From contig NZ_CAMLRU010000010.1 of the NCBI RefSeq assembly GCF_946482535.1, positions 1-29,933 of the forward strand: DNA of 29,933 bases, in the 5' to 3' direction. The stretch comes from an uncultured Flavobacterium sp. (GTDB lineage: Bacteria > Bacteroidota > Bacteroidia > Flavobacteriales > Flavobacteriaceae). The translations under genes and the position numbers were made by a program. This document shows, piece after piece, positions 22,499 to 29,610 of this stretch. How positions within the stretch are numbered: the stretch's first letter is position 1; every line of letters begins with the position of its first letter. Below the pieces are notes generated by a model. That model searched no databases, was not told the origin of the DNA, and worked only from the letters and a program-made list of their open reading frames with translations.

Positions 22499-23739
22499 TG
22501 ACTACTTCAGGAAGAATTGAATTGATGGCTCCGGCCGGCAACTTCGAATCACTGCAAGCGGCGTTAGACAATGGTTGTGATTCGGTTTATTTTGGTGTCG
22601 AACAATTAAACATGCGGGCACGTGCCACGGTGAATTTCGTTTTAGATGATTTGCCGGAAATTGCGCGTCGATGCAACGAAAAAAACGTCAGAACCTATCT
22701 GACTTTGAATACAATTATTTACGACCACGATTTGTCTATCGTAAAAACCCTTTTGGCGAAAGCCAAAGAAGCCGGTATTACCGCAGTTATCGCTTCTGAC
22801 CAAGCGGTTATCATGACTGCCAGAACCATGGGCATTGAAGTGCACATTTCCACCCAATTGAATGTAACCAACATCGAGACCGTAAAGTTCTACGCCATGT
22901 TTGCCGACACCATCGTATTGTCTCGCGAGCTGAGTTTACGCCAAGTGAAAAAAATTACGGATGACATTGAGAAAGAACAAATCAAAGGACCAAGCGGTAA
23001 TTTGGTAGAAATCGAAATCTTTGGTCACGGCGCATTGTGCATGGCGGTTTCGGGCAAATGTTACTTGAGTTTGCACTCGCACAATTCTTCTGCCAATCGC
23101 GGCGCTTGCAAACAAAACTGCCGTAAAAAATATACGGTAATCGACCAAGAAAGCGGTTTCGAAATCGAAATCGACAACGAATACATGATGTCGCCTAAAG
23201 ATTTATGTACCATTGATTTCTTAGATCAAGTCATCGATTCGGGCATCAAAGTATTGAAAATTGAAGGCCGAGGTCGCGCCGCCGATTATGTCGCCACCGT
23301 AATCAAAACCTATCGCGAAGCCATTGACGCCTATTACGAAGGCACTTTTACCAAAGCAAAAATTGCCGTTTGGATGGAAACTTTAGCAACGGTTTACAAT
23401 CGTGGCTTTTGGAGTGGTTATTATTTGGGCCAGAAATTAGGCGAATGGAGCGACAACCCGGGTTCGAGCGCTACTCAGAAAAAAGTGTATATCGGCAAAG
23501 GCATGCATTACTTCCCGAAATCGAGTGTGGCCGAATTCAAAATCGAAGCTTACGACCTCAAAAAGGGCGATAAAATTTTGATTACCGGACCAAGCACCGG
23601 CGCTCAAGAAATGATGGTAGATGACATGATGGTCAACGATTTACCATTAGAAAAAGCGACTAAAGGCGACAGTTGTACTTTGAAAGTTCCGTTCCGCATT
23701 CGTTTGTCTGACAAAATGTATAAAATTGTAGAAAACTAA
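22498..23739 (+). CDS. trhP: Peptidase U32-family tRNA hydroxylase TrhP
   Basis: A 413-residue U32 protein. In E. coli, TrhP (YegQ) makes 5-hydroxyuridine at tRNA U34 from prephenate, independently of O2, and depends on iron-sulfur assembly. It opens with IELMAPAGNFESLQAALDNG, the TIM-barrel-like U32 start. Four conserved cysteines (C181, C188, C204, C208, in HGALCMAVSGKC and GACKQNC) are the probable iron-sulfur ligands. The C-terminal U32 domain (about 328-413) ends VPFRIRLSDKMYKIVEN. It overlaps trhO by one base and the ferredoxin gene by one base, so the three form one coupled operon. TrhP rather than the rRNA enzyme RlhA is inferred from length and from pairing with trhO. Confidence 0.92.
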   Translation: MTTSGRIELMAPAGNFESLQAALDNGCDSVYFGVEQLNMRARATVNFVLDDLPEIARRCNEKNVRTYLTLNTIIYDHDLSIVKTLLAKAKEAGITAVIASDQAVIMTARTMGIEVHISTQLNVTNIETVKFYAMFADTIVLSRELSLRQVKKITDDIEKEQIKGPSGNLVEIEIFGHGALCMAVSGKCYLSLHSHNSSANRGACKQNCRKKYTVIDQESGFEIEIDNEYMMSPKDLCTIDFLDQVIDSGIKVLKIEGRGRAADYVATVIKTYREAIDAYYEGTFTKAKIAVWMETLATVYNRGFWSGYYLGQKLGEWSDNPGSSATQKKVYIGKGMHYFPKSSVAEFKIEAYDLKKGDKILITGPSTGAQEMMVDDMMVNDLPLEKATKGDSCTLKVPFRIRLSDKMYKIVEN

Positions 23740-23969
23740 TGGTCATCGTTACCCTGCAAAGAGACAAATGTATCGGTTGCAATTACTGTGTGGAAATGGC
23801 GCCGGGACAATTTCAAATGTCAAAAAAAGACGGGAAATCGGTATTACTCAAATCGGTCAACGCGAAGGGATTTCACACCTTGAAATCGGCTGACCATACG
23901 ATTGAAGAAAACTGCGAATTGGCACAAAAGGCTTGTCCGGTAAAAATCATCGCTGTAAAAACAACATAA
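23739..23969 (+). CDS. Small single-cluster ferredoxin
   Basis: A 76-residue ferredoxin. CIGCNYC (C11, C14, C17) plus C66 in KACPV provide the four ligands of one [4Fe-4S] cluster; C59 is an extra cysteine and no second CxxCxxC motif is present. The insert between the two halves (QMSKKDGKSVLLKS) resembles 3Fe/4Fe monocluster ferredoxins. The ATG shares a base with the trhP stop (TAATG), so it is translated with trhP and may be its electron donor (inference). The terminator follows immediately. Confidence 0.93.
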   Translation: MVIVTLQRDKCIGCNYCVEMAPGQFQMSKKDGKSVLLKSVNAKGFHTLKSADHTIEENCELAQKACPVKIIAVKTT

Positions 23970-23971
23970 AA

Positions 23972-23998
23972 AAACCGAGTAAAACTCGGTTTGTATTT
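23972..23998. terminator. Bidirectional intrinsic terminator
   Basis: AAACCGAGT (23972-23980) and ACTCGGTTT (23984-23992) form a perfect 9-base stem with an AAA loop; the plus strand continues GTATTTTT and the minus strand has seven Ts. It ends the trh operon and the convergent lipoprotein gene. Confidence 0.9.
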
Positions 23999-24412
23999 TT
24001 AGTTTCTGGTGTAAACTTCCGTCACCGATTCATCCTCTCCATCACCATCAAAATCATAACTTACTTTAACTTTAAAAGTAGTTGATGAAAGTTCGACAAT
24101 TTGAGCCACGTCAGTTAATCCGTCAGAAGTAACTGAAATGTTATTCCCTGATCTGGTGTAGGTGAAAGGCGCTACATCCGGCTCGCAATTCCAAATATCA
24201 ACATTGTCTCCGGTACCGTCTGCATAGAATTGTATATAATCTTTACCACAAGTTTCATGATCATCATAAGGAATAGTTTGACCCGCAACTTTGTATTCTT
24301 TGTAGTACCATTTACCCAGTAAATCTCCGGATGTAGTCGGACCATCATCAGAAGAACATGAAATGGCAAAACTTGACAAAACCGCCAAGGACAATAAGCT
24401 TAATTTTTTCAT
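23999..24412 (-). CDS. Lipocalin-like lipoprotein
   Basis: A 137-residue lipoprotein. The signal peptide ends in a lipobox with acylated C19 (FAISC), followed by SSDDGPTTS, a tether with the early Ser/Asp residues common in surface-exported Bacteroidota lipoproteins. GKWYYKEYK (from G33) is the GxW strand of lipocalin-like domains, with an overall beta-barrel pattern. A DFDGDGEDES segment near the end resembles a calcium-binding loop. Two cysteines (in HETCGKD and WNCEPD) may form a disulfide. Ligand unknown. It is monocistronic and convergent with the trh operon. Confidence 0.85.
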   Translation of the reverse strand: MKKLSLLSLAVLSSFAISCSSDDGPTTSGDLLGKWYYKEYKVAGQTIPYDDHETCGKDYIQFYADGTGDNVDIWNCEPDVAPFTYTRSGNNISVTSDGLTDVAQIVELSSTTFKVKVSYDFDGDGEDESVTEVYTRN

Positions 24413-24494
24413 TTAGGTTTAATATTATGTTACAAAAGCGAAAATAGAAAAATTATCCTATAAAAAACTAAATCAAATATTAATTAGAAAGAAT

Positions 24495-24523
24495 TTTAAA
24501 AACTTTAAAAAATACTATCTTTA
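24495..24523 (+). promoter_or_regulatory. Possible promoter of the ricT-gldH-PBP operon
   Basis: TATCTTTA (24516-24523; 7 of 8 to TAnnTTTG) with TTTA (24495-24498) 17 bases upstream. It leaves a leader of about 60 bases before ATG 24593. The rest of 24413-24592 is AT-rich and holds nothing else I can support. Confidence 0.35.
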
Positions 24524-24592
24524 CACTTTTAACGTTTATGATAAGTAGTCTTGTTTAAATAACAGGACGACCAACATACCTATATCCAAATT

Positions 24593-25879
24593 ATGGCTTG
24601 TACAAGTTGTTCAACTTCCGATGGCGGAGCGCCAAAAGGATGCAAAAATAATGGGACTTGCGGCACCGATAGCTGCAACAAATTAACCGTTTTCGATTGG
24701 CTGGCTAATATGAGTTTGCCCAATGGTGAAGCGCCTTTCGATTGTGTGGAAGTGCGATTCAAAAACGGCAGAAAAGAATTTTTTCGCAATACCGAAAAGC
24801 TGACACTCAGCATTGGCGATGTTGTTGCGACCGAAGCTTCTCCCGGACATGATGTTGGAATTGTTACCCTAACCGGAGAATTGGTAAAAATTCAAATGAA
24901 GAAAAAAGGGGTCAATCACACCAGTCCCGAAATCCCGAAAGTTTACCGAAAAGCGTCTCAAAAAGACATCGATATTTGGAGTGATTCCCGGGACAAGGAA
25001 GAGCCAATGAAAGTAAAAGCCCGTGAATTGGCTATTGCTCATAAATTGGAAATGAAAATTTCAGATATCGAATTCCAAGGCGATGGTTCTAAAGTAACTT
25101 TCTATTACACGGCTAATGATCGCGTCGATTTCAGAATGTTGATTAAAGATTATGCCCGCGAATTCAACACGCGAATCGAGATGAAACAAGTAGGTTTCCG
25201 TCAGGAAGCATCCAGACTTGGCGGTATCGGTTCTTGTGGAAGAGAATTGTGTTGTTCGACTTGGCTAACCGATTTCAGAAGTGTGAATACTTCGGCGGCG
25301 CGTTACCAACAATTGTCCTTAAATCCGCAAAAATTAGCCGGACAATGCGGCAAATTAAAATGCTGTCTGAACTATGAGTTAGACACTTACATGGATGCCT
25401 TAAAAGATTTTCCGGAATTTGAAACCAAACTAAAAACCGAAAAAGGCGATGCCGTTTGTCAAAAACAAGACATCTTTAAAGGATTGATGTGGTTTGCTTA
25501 TTTTGATAATTTTGCTAATTGGCACGTATTAAATATCGAACAAGTAAAAGAAATCGTTGCCCAAAACAAGCAAGGAAAAAAAGTAAGTTCACTAGAAGAT
25601 TTTGCTGTTGAAATTGTAACCGAACCGGAAAAAGATTTCAATAACGCCATGGGACAAGAAAGCTTAACTCGTTTTGACCAACCCAGAAAAAGCAAGAACA
25701 AAAACAAAAACCGAAACCGAAATAAAGCAAAAACTCCCAATGTTGCTACAAATACAGCAACAAACGAAGGGCAAAAGCCAAAGCAAAATCAAAACCGAGC
25801 CAAAGGCGAACGGAGCGACGCTAAACCGCAAGGAAAAAAACCTATTATAATTCAGAAAAAGAATGAAGATAAAAAGTAG
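24593..25879 (+). CDS. ricT: PSP1-domain protein RicT
   Basis: A 428-residue homologue of B. subtilis YaaT/RicT, which with RicA and RicF forms an iron-sulfur complex that stimulates RNase Y-dependent mRNA processing. The PSP1 domain (about 50-330) has the two cysteine signatures GSCGRELCC (C215, C220, C221) and GQCGKLKCC (C252, C257, C258). The N-terminus adds a further five-cysteine leader (C3, C6, C17, C23, C28). The tail from about 365 is low complexity and rich in Lys, Asn and Gln. RicA and RicF partners are not in the window, so the Firmicute mechanism may not transfer. It is followed by gldH, which starts 17 bases before its stop. Confidence 0.92.
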   Translation: MACTSCSTSDGGAPKGCKNNGTCGTDSCNKLTVFDWLANMSLPNGEAPFDCVEVRFKNGRKEFFRNTEKLTLSIGDVVATEASPGHDVGIVTLTGELVKIQMKKKGVNHTSPEIPKVYRKASQKDIDIWSDSRDKEEPMKVKARELAIAHKLEMKISDIEFQGDGSKVTFYYTANDRVDFRMLIKDYAREFNTRIEMKQVGFRQEASRLGGIGSCGRELCCSTWLTDFRSVNTSAARYQQLSLNPQKLAGQCGKLKCCLNYELDTYMDALKDFPEFETKLKTEKGDAVCQKQDIFKGLMWFAYFDNFANWHVLNIEQVKEIVAQNKQGKKVSSLEDFAVEIVTEPEKDFNNAMGQESLTRFDQPRKSKNKNKNRNRNKAKTPNVATNTATNEGQKPKQNQNRAKGERSDAKPQGKKPIIIQKKNEDKK

Positions 25880-26348
25880 TATCCTCTTTATTTTAGTGCT
25901 TTTTTCACTTATCTCCTGCGACGAGAAAAGGGTTTTTGACGAATACCAATCGGTTGGAAAAGAATGGCACAAAGACAGCATCGTAACCTTTGAATTGCCT
26001 CAATTGGACGCTAAAAAAATGTACAATTTGTATGTTAATGTAAGAGACAATGATGACTATCCGTTCAATAATTTGTTCTTGATAGTTTCTTTGGAACAGC
26101 CTAACCGACAAGTAAAAGTGGACACTTTAGAATACCAAATGGCCAATCCGGATGGCACACTTCTTGGGGAAGGCTTTACAGACGTTAAAGAAAATAAACT
26201 GTTTTACAAAGACAACGTTAGTTTTACACAAAAAGGCGTTTATAAAATTCACATCAAACACGCCGTGAGACAAACCGGGAAAATTGAAGGTGTTTCGGCT
26301 TTACCCGGTATAACCGATGTTGGCTTCAGAATAGAATCTACAGAATAA
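25863..26348 (+). CDS. gldH: Gliding motility lipoprotein GldH
   Basis: A 161-residue lipoprotein required for gliding motility in Flavobacterium. The signal peptide ends with lipobox LISC (C19); the mature part (DEYQSVGKEWHKDSIVTFELP, LYVNVRDNDDYPFNNLFLIVSL, ISALPGITDVGFRIE-type end) matches GldH along its whole length. Gld lipoproteins belong to the machinery of gliding and type IX secretion. Its ATG lies inside the last codons of ricT, a 17-base overlap in another frame, so the two are cotranscribed. The PBP1A gene begins 4 bases after its stop. Its presence is the strongest sign of a gliding member of Flavobacteriaceae. Confidence 0.95.
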   Translation: MKIKSSILFILVLFSLISCDEKRVFDEYQSVGKEWHKDSIVTFELPQLDAKKMYNLYVNVRDNDDYPFNNLFLIVSLEQPNRQVKVDTLEYQMANPDGTLLGEGFTDVKENKLFYKDNVSFTQKGVYKIHIKHAVRQTGKIEGVSALPGITDVGFRIESTE

Positions 26349-26352
26349 AAAT

Positions 26353-28668
26353 ATGGCACAAAAAAATAATACCGCAACGGTCAAAGACCTCAAATACTAC
26401 CAAAGAAAATTTTGGCAGTTATTCCTTTACGGATTGGGATTCATGGTGTTGTTTTTCTTCTTGGCTTCATGGGGATTTTTCGGCAGCATGCCCTCCTTTG
26501 AAGACTTGGAAAACCCCGAATCCAATTTGGCCACCGAAATCATTTCTTCTGATGGTGTTACTATTGGTAAATTTTACAACGAAAATCGAACACCCATCAA
26601 ATACGAAGATTTACCGCCACATTTGGTAAAGGCCTTAGTAGCAACTGAAGATGAGCGTTTCTACGAACACTCCGGAATCGACGCAAGAAGAACTTTCGGA
26701 GCAGCACTCAAATTAGGCGCTGATGGTGGTGCCAGTACTTTGACCCAACAGCTAGCCAAGCTTCTTTTTCACGGTGAAGGTTCCAGTTTCAAACCTTTCC
26801 GTATCATTCAAAAAGTAAAAGAATGGATTATCGCCGTTAAATTAGAACGCCAATACACTAAAAACGAAATCATCGCCATGTATTTAAACAAGGCCGATTT
26901 TGTGAATACCGCGGTGGGAATTCGCTCGGCTTCCAAAGTGTATTTCGGGAAAGAACCTCGTGACTTGACTGTTGATGAAGCCGCTATGTTTGTCGGTATG
27001 CTCAAAAATCCTTCGCTGTACAATCCGCTGCGCCGTTTGGAAAAAGTAAAAAACAGAAGAAACACGGTGTTAGATCAAATGGTGAGAAACAAAGTTTTAG
27101 CCAAAGAATCCCGTGATACTTTAGCGGTAAAACCTATCGTTTTAAACTTCCATCCCGAAAGTCATAAAGAAGGAACGGCGACTTATTTCCGTGAATACCT
27201 TCGTGAATACATGAAAAATTGGGCTAAAGAAAACAAAAGACCCGATGGTAGCGATTGGGATATTTACAGCGACGGTTTAAAAATTTATACCACCATCGAT
27301 TCCAAAATTCAGGAACATGCCGAAGAAGCGGTTCAAGCCCATATGAAAAACCTGCAACAGGAATTTTTTGCCCAACAAAAAGACAATAAAAATGCGCCTT
27401 TTGTAAACATCACACCCGAAGAAACCAAAAGAATCATCACCCAAGCCATGAAAAACTCCGAGCGTTGGCGCGTGATGAAAGAAATGGACAAAACCGAAGA
27501 CGAAATCATCGCCTCTTTCGACATCAAAACCAAAATGAAAATCTTCTCTTGGAAAGGCGAAATAGATACGTTAATGACACCTATGGATTCCATTCGTTAT
27601 TACAAACACTTCCTGCAAGCCGGATTGATGTCGATGGAACCACAAACCGGACATATCAAAGCATGGGTCGGCGGTATCGATTACAAATATTTCCAATACG
27701 ACCACGTAGGACAAGGCGCCCGACAAGTGGGTTCAACTTTCAAACCATTTGTATACGCCACTGCCATCGAACAATTGGGCATGTCGCCGTGTGATTCTAT
27801 CATCGACAGTCCGTTTATGATTCACAAAGGAAGACACAATGTTACCGAAGATTGGGAACCTAAAAACTCCGACCACCAATACCGTGGCATGGTGACTTTA
27901 AAACGCGCCTTGGCCTTATCCATCAATACGGTTTCGGCTAAATTGATTGACAAAACCGGACCGGAATCTGTTGCAGCATTGACCAAAAAATTAGGCGTAA
28001 AAGCCGATATTCCTAACCAGCCATCGATAGCTTTAGGTGCTGTAGAAATTACTGTGGAAGACATGGTCGCAGCTTACAGTACGTTTGCCAACCAAGGGGT
28101 TTACATCAAACCGCAATTCATCAGCAGAATCGAAGACAAAAACGGCGTGGTGCTTTACGAACCCGTTCCCGATACACATGATGTGTTGAATAAAGACATC
28201 GCTTATGCCGTAATCAAATTACTCGAAGGCGTTACCGAAAGCGGTTCGGGTGTGCGTTTAAGAACCGAAGGCGGCGGAAGCGGGGACAATCGCTGGACCG
28301 GTTATCCGTATATGTTTACCAACCCGATTGCCGGGAAAACAGGAACCTCTCAAAATCAATCTGATGGTTGGTTTATCGGTATGGTGCCGAATTTGGTTAC
28401 CGGAGTTTGGGTAGGTTGCGAAGACCGTTCCGCTCGTTTCAAAGGGATTACTTATGGCCAAGGAGCTACAGCAGCCTTACCAATTTGGGGTTATATGATG
28501 GAAAAATGTTACGAAGACAAAGACCTGCAAATTTCCAAAGATCCGTTCCAACGACCGGATAATCTCTCTATCAAAGTTGATTGTTGGTCTCCGCCAAAAG
28601 CAGAGATTGATTCTACAGCCGTTCCAACAGAAGAAGAAGAACAAAATCCCGATGAATTCGGATTATAA
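26353..28668 (+). CDS. mrcA: Bifunctional class A penicillin-binding protein (PBP1A)
   Basis: A 771-residue peptidoglycan synthase with one N-terminal membrane anchor (about 15-40). The glycosyltransferase (GT51) domain has the catalytic E99 in ATEDERFYEH and the motif GASTLTQQLAK. The transpeptidase domain has the SxxK nucleophile motif STFK (S461, K464), SIN (S523, N525) and KTGTS (662-666). An insert of about 100 Lys/Glu-rich residues (roughly 335-405) separates the two catalytic domains. It polymerises glycan strands and cross-links stem peptides in the periplasm. Last gene of the ricT-gldH operon; a terminator follows at 28777-28819. Confidence 0.96.
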   Translation: MAQKNNTATVKDLKYYQRKFWQLFLYGLGFMVLFFFLASWGFFGSMPSFEDLENPESNLATEIISSDGVTIGKFYNENRTPIKYEDLPPHLVKALVATEDERFYEHSGIDARRTFGAALKLGADGGASTLTQQLAKLLFHGEGSSFKPFRIIQKVKEWIIAVKLERQYTKNEIIAMYLNKADFVNTAVGIRSASKVYFGKEPRDLTVDEAAMFVGMLKNPSLYNPLRRLEKVKNRRNTVLDQMVRNKVLAKESRDTLAVKPIVLNFHPESHKEGTATYFREYLREYMKNWAKENKRPDGSDWDIYSDGLKIYTTIDSKIQEHAEEAVQAHMKNLQQEFFAQQKDNKNAPFVNITPEETKRIITQAMKNSERWRVMKEMDKTEDEIIASFDIKTKMKIFSWKGEIDTLMTPMDSIRYYKHFLQAGLMSMEPQTGHIKAWVGGIDYKYFQYDHVGQGARQVGSTFKPFVYATAIEQLGMSPCDSIIDSPFMIHKGRHNVTEDWEPKNSDHQYRGMVTLKRALALSINTVSAKLIDKTGPESVAALTKKLGVKADIPNQPSIALGAVEITVEDMVAAYSTFANQGVYIKPQFISRIEDKNGVVLYEPVPDTHDVLNKDIAYAVIKLLEGVTESGSGVRLRTEGGGSGDNRWTGYPYMFTNPIAGKTGTSQNQSDGWFIGMVPNLVTGVWVGCEDRSARFKGITYGQGATAALPIWGYMMEKCYEDKDLQISKDPFQRPDNLSIKVDCWSPPKAEIDSTAVPTEEEEQNPDEFGL

Positions 28669-28680
28669 TTTTTAGGAGCT

Positions 28681-28728
28681 ATTTCCGGCTTTCCGCGCTA
28701 CATGGTAGCCAGCTGCAATCCGGGCTAT
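28681..28728 (-). ncRNA. Structured repeat / candidate RNA, copy 2
   Basis: Read on the minus strand this element starts ATAGCCCGGATTGCAG and ends CGGAAAGCCGGAAAT, the same arms as the copy at 5625-5691. The outer helix is CCGG (28723-28720) with CCGG (28688-28685), where copy 1 has CCTG/CAGG, so a T-A pair became G-C. The same TT/AA and C-G pairs and G-A mismatches follow. The inner hairpin is shorter: GCTAC/GTAGC, 28697-28709, loop of 3. It is antisense to the PBP operon, 12 bases after the PBP stop. Confidence 0.55.
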
Positions 28729-28744
28729 ATTTGATATTAAGAGG

Positions 28745-28765
28745 AGAATGTCCAGTGGACATTCT
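28745..28765. repeat. Perfect 21-base palindrome
   Basis: AGAATGTCC (28745-28753) and GGACATTCT (28757-28765) around AGT. On the minus strand it lies 17 bases upstream of the structured repeat. There is no T-run, so it is not a normal terminator. It could be an operator or an RNA hairpin. Confidence 0.5.
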
Positions 28766-28776
28766 GTAAAACAAAT

Positions 28777-28819
28777 AAAAGAATCTCATTTACCTTTGGT
28801 GGATGGGATTTTTTCTTTT
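28777..28819 (+). terminator. Intrinsic terminator of the ricT-gldH-PBP operon
   Basis: AATCTCAT (28782-28789) pairs with ATGGGATT (28803-28810) with one G-U wobble; ACC/GGT pairs extend the stem inward past a small internal loop, and TTTTCTTTT follows. About 110 bases after the PBP stop. Confidence 0.65.
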
Positions 28820-28840
28820 CCCAATTCACTATTAAATTCC

Positions 28841-28848
28841 TAAATTTA
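28841..28848 (+). promoter_or_regulatory. Possible -7 box of scoA
   Basis: TAAATTTA (7 of 8 to TAnnTTTG) 29 bases before the scoA ATG; TTTC about 20 bases upstream is a weak -33 match. Confidence 0.4.
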
Positions 28849-28877
28849 CGCCACAAACAAAACAACACTAATCAATC

Positions 28878-29576
28878 ATGATTAATAAAAAAGTAAACTC
28901 TGTACAAGAAGCACTGCAAGGCATCGAAGACGGCATGACCATCATGCTCGGTGGCTTCGGACTTTGTGGCATACCCGAAAACAGCATCGCCGAATTGGTA
29001 CAAAAAGGAACCACCGGTTTAACTTGCATCTCCAACAACGCCGGTGTAGATGATTTCGGATTGGGCTTATTGCTTCAAAAAAGACAAATCAAAAAAATGA
29101 TTTCCTCCTATGTTGGGGAAAATGCCGAATTCGAACGCCAAATGTTGTCGGGCGAATTAGATGTTGAACTTACACCACAAGGAACTTTAGCCGAAAAATG
29201 CCGTGCTGCTCAAGCCGGAATACCGGCATTCTTCACTCCTGCCGGTTACGGTACCGAAGTGGCTGAAGGCAAAGAAGTGCGTGAATTCAATGGCAAAATG
29301 CACATCATGGAATTGGCCTACAAAGCCGATTTCTCCATCGTAAAAGCTTGGAAAGGCGACGAAGCCGGAAACCTTATTTTCAAAGGAACCGCTCGTAACT
29401 TTAATGCGCCTATGGCCGGTGCTGCCAAAATCACCATCGCCGAAGTAGAAGAATTAGTTCCCGTTGGAACACTCGACCCGAATCAAATTCACATTCCCGG
29501 TATCATGGTACAACGCATCTTCAAAGGCGAAAAATTTGAAAAGAGAATTGAGCAACGTACCGTTAGGCAACGCTAA
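28878..29576 (+). CDS. scoA: 3-oxoacid CoA-transferase subunit A
   Basis: A 232-residue alpha subunit of a two-subunit CoA-transferase, which moves CoA from succinyl-CoA to acetoacetate (or a related 3-oxoacid), in ketone body and fatty acid use. The opening [20 protein letters not shown] and the glycine-rich CoA-site motif [13 protein letters not shown] (about 28-40) are diagnostic, as are [23 protein letters not shown] and [11 protein letters not shown] later. The catalytic glutamate is in subunit B, which is normally the next gene; here a four-helix-bundle gene intervenes first, and scoB would lie beyond the window. Length is normal (about 230). Confidence 0.95.
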   Translation: MINKKVNSVQEALQGIEDGMTIMLGGFGLCGIPENSIAELVQKGTTGLTCISNNAGVDDFGLGLLLQKRQIKKMISSYVGENAEFERQMLSGELDVELTPQGTLAEKCRAAQAGIPAFFTPAGYGTEVAEGKEVREFNGKMHIMELAYKADFSIVKAWKGDEAGNLIFKGTARNFNAPMAGAAKITIAEVEELVPVGTLDPNQIHIPGIMVQRIFKGEKFEKRIEQRTVRQR

Positions 29577-29610
29577 ATTTGAAAATGGGTTAATTTGAAA
29601 ATTTGAAGAT
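29576..29610 (+). repeat. Short direct repeats before the four-helix-bundle gene
   Basis: AATTTGAAAAT occurs at 29576-29586 and 29592-29602, followed by a degenerate ATTTGAAGAT (29601-29610) that runs into the next start codon. A related string lies within the end of scoA (from about 29532). They fill the whole 32-base gap between the genes. Confidence 0.55.
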
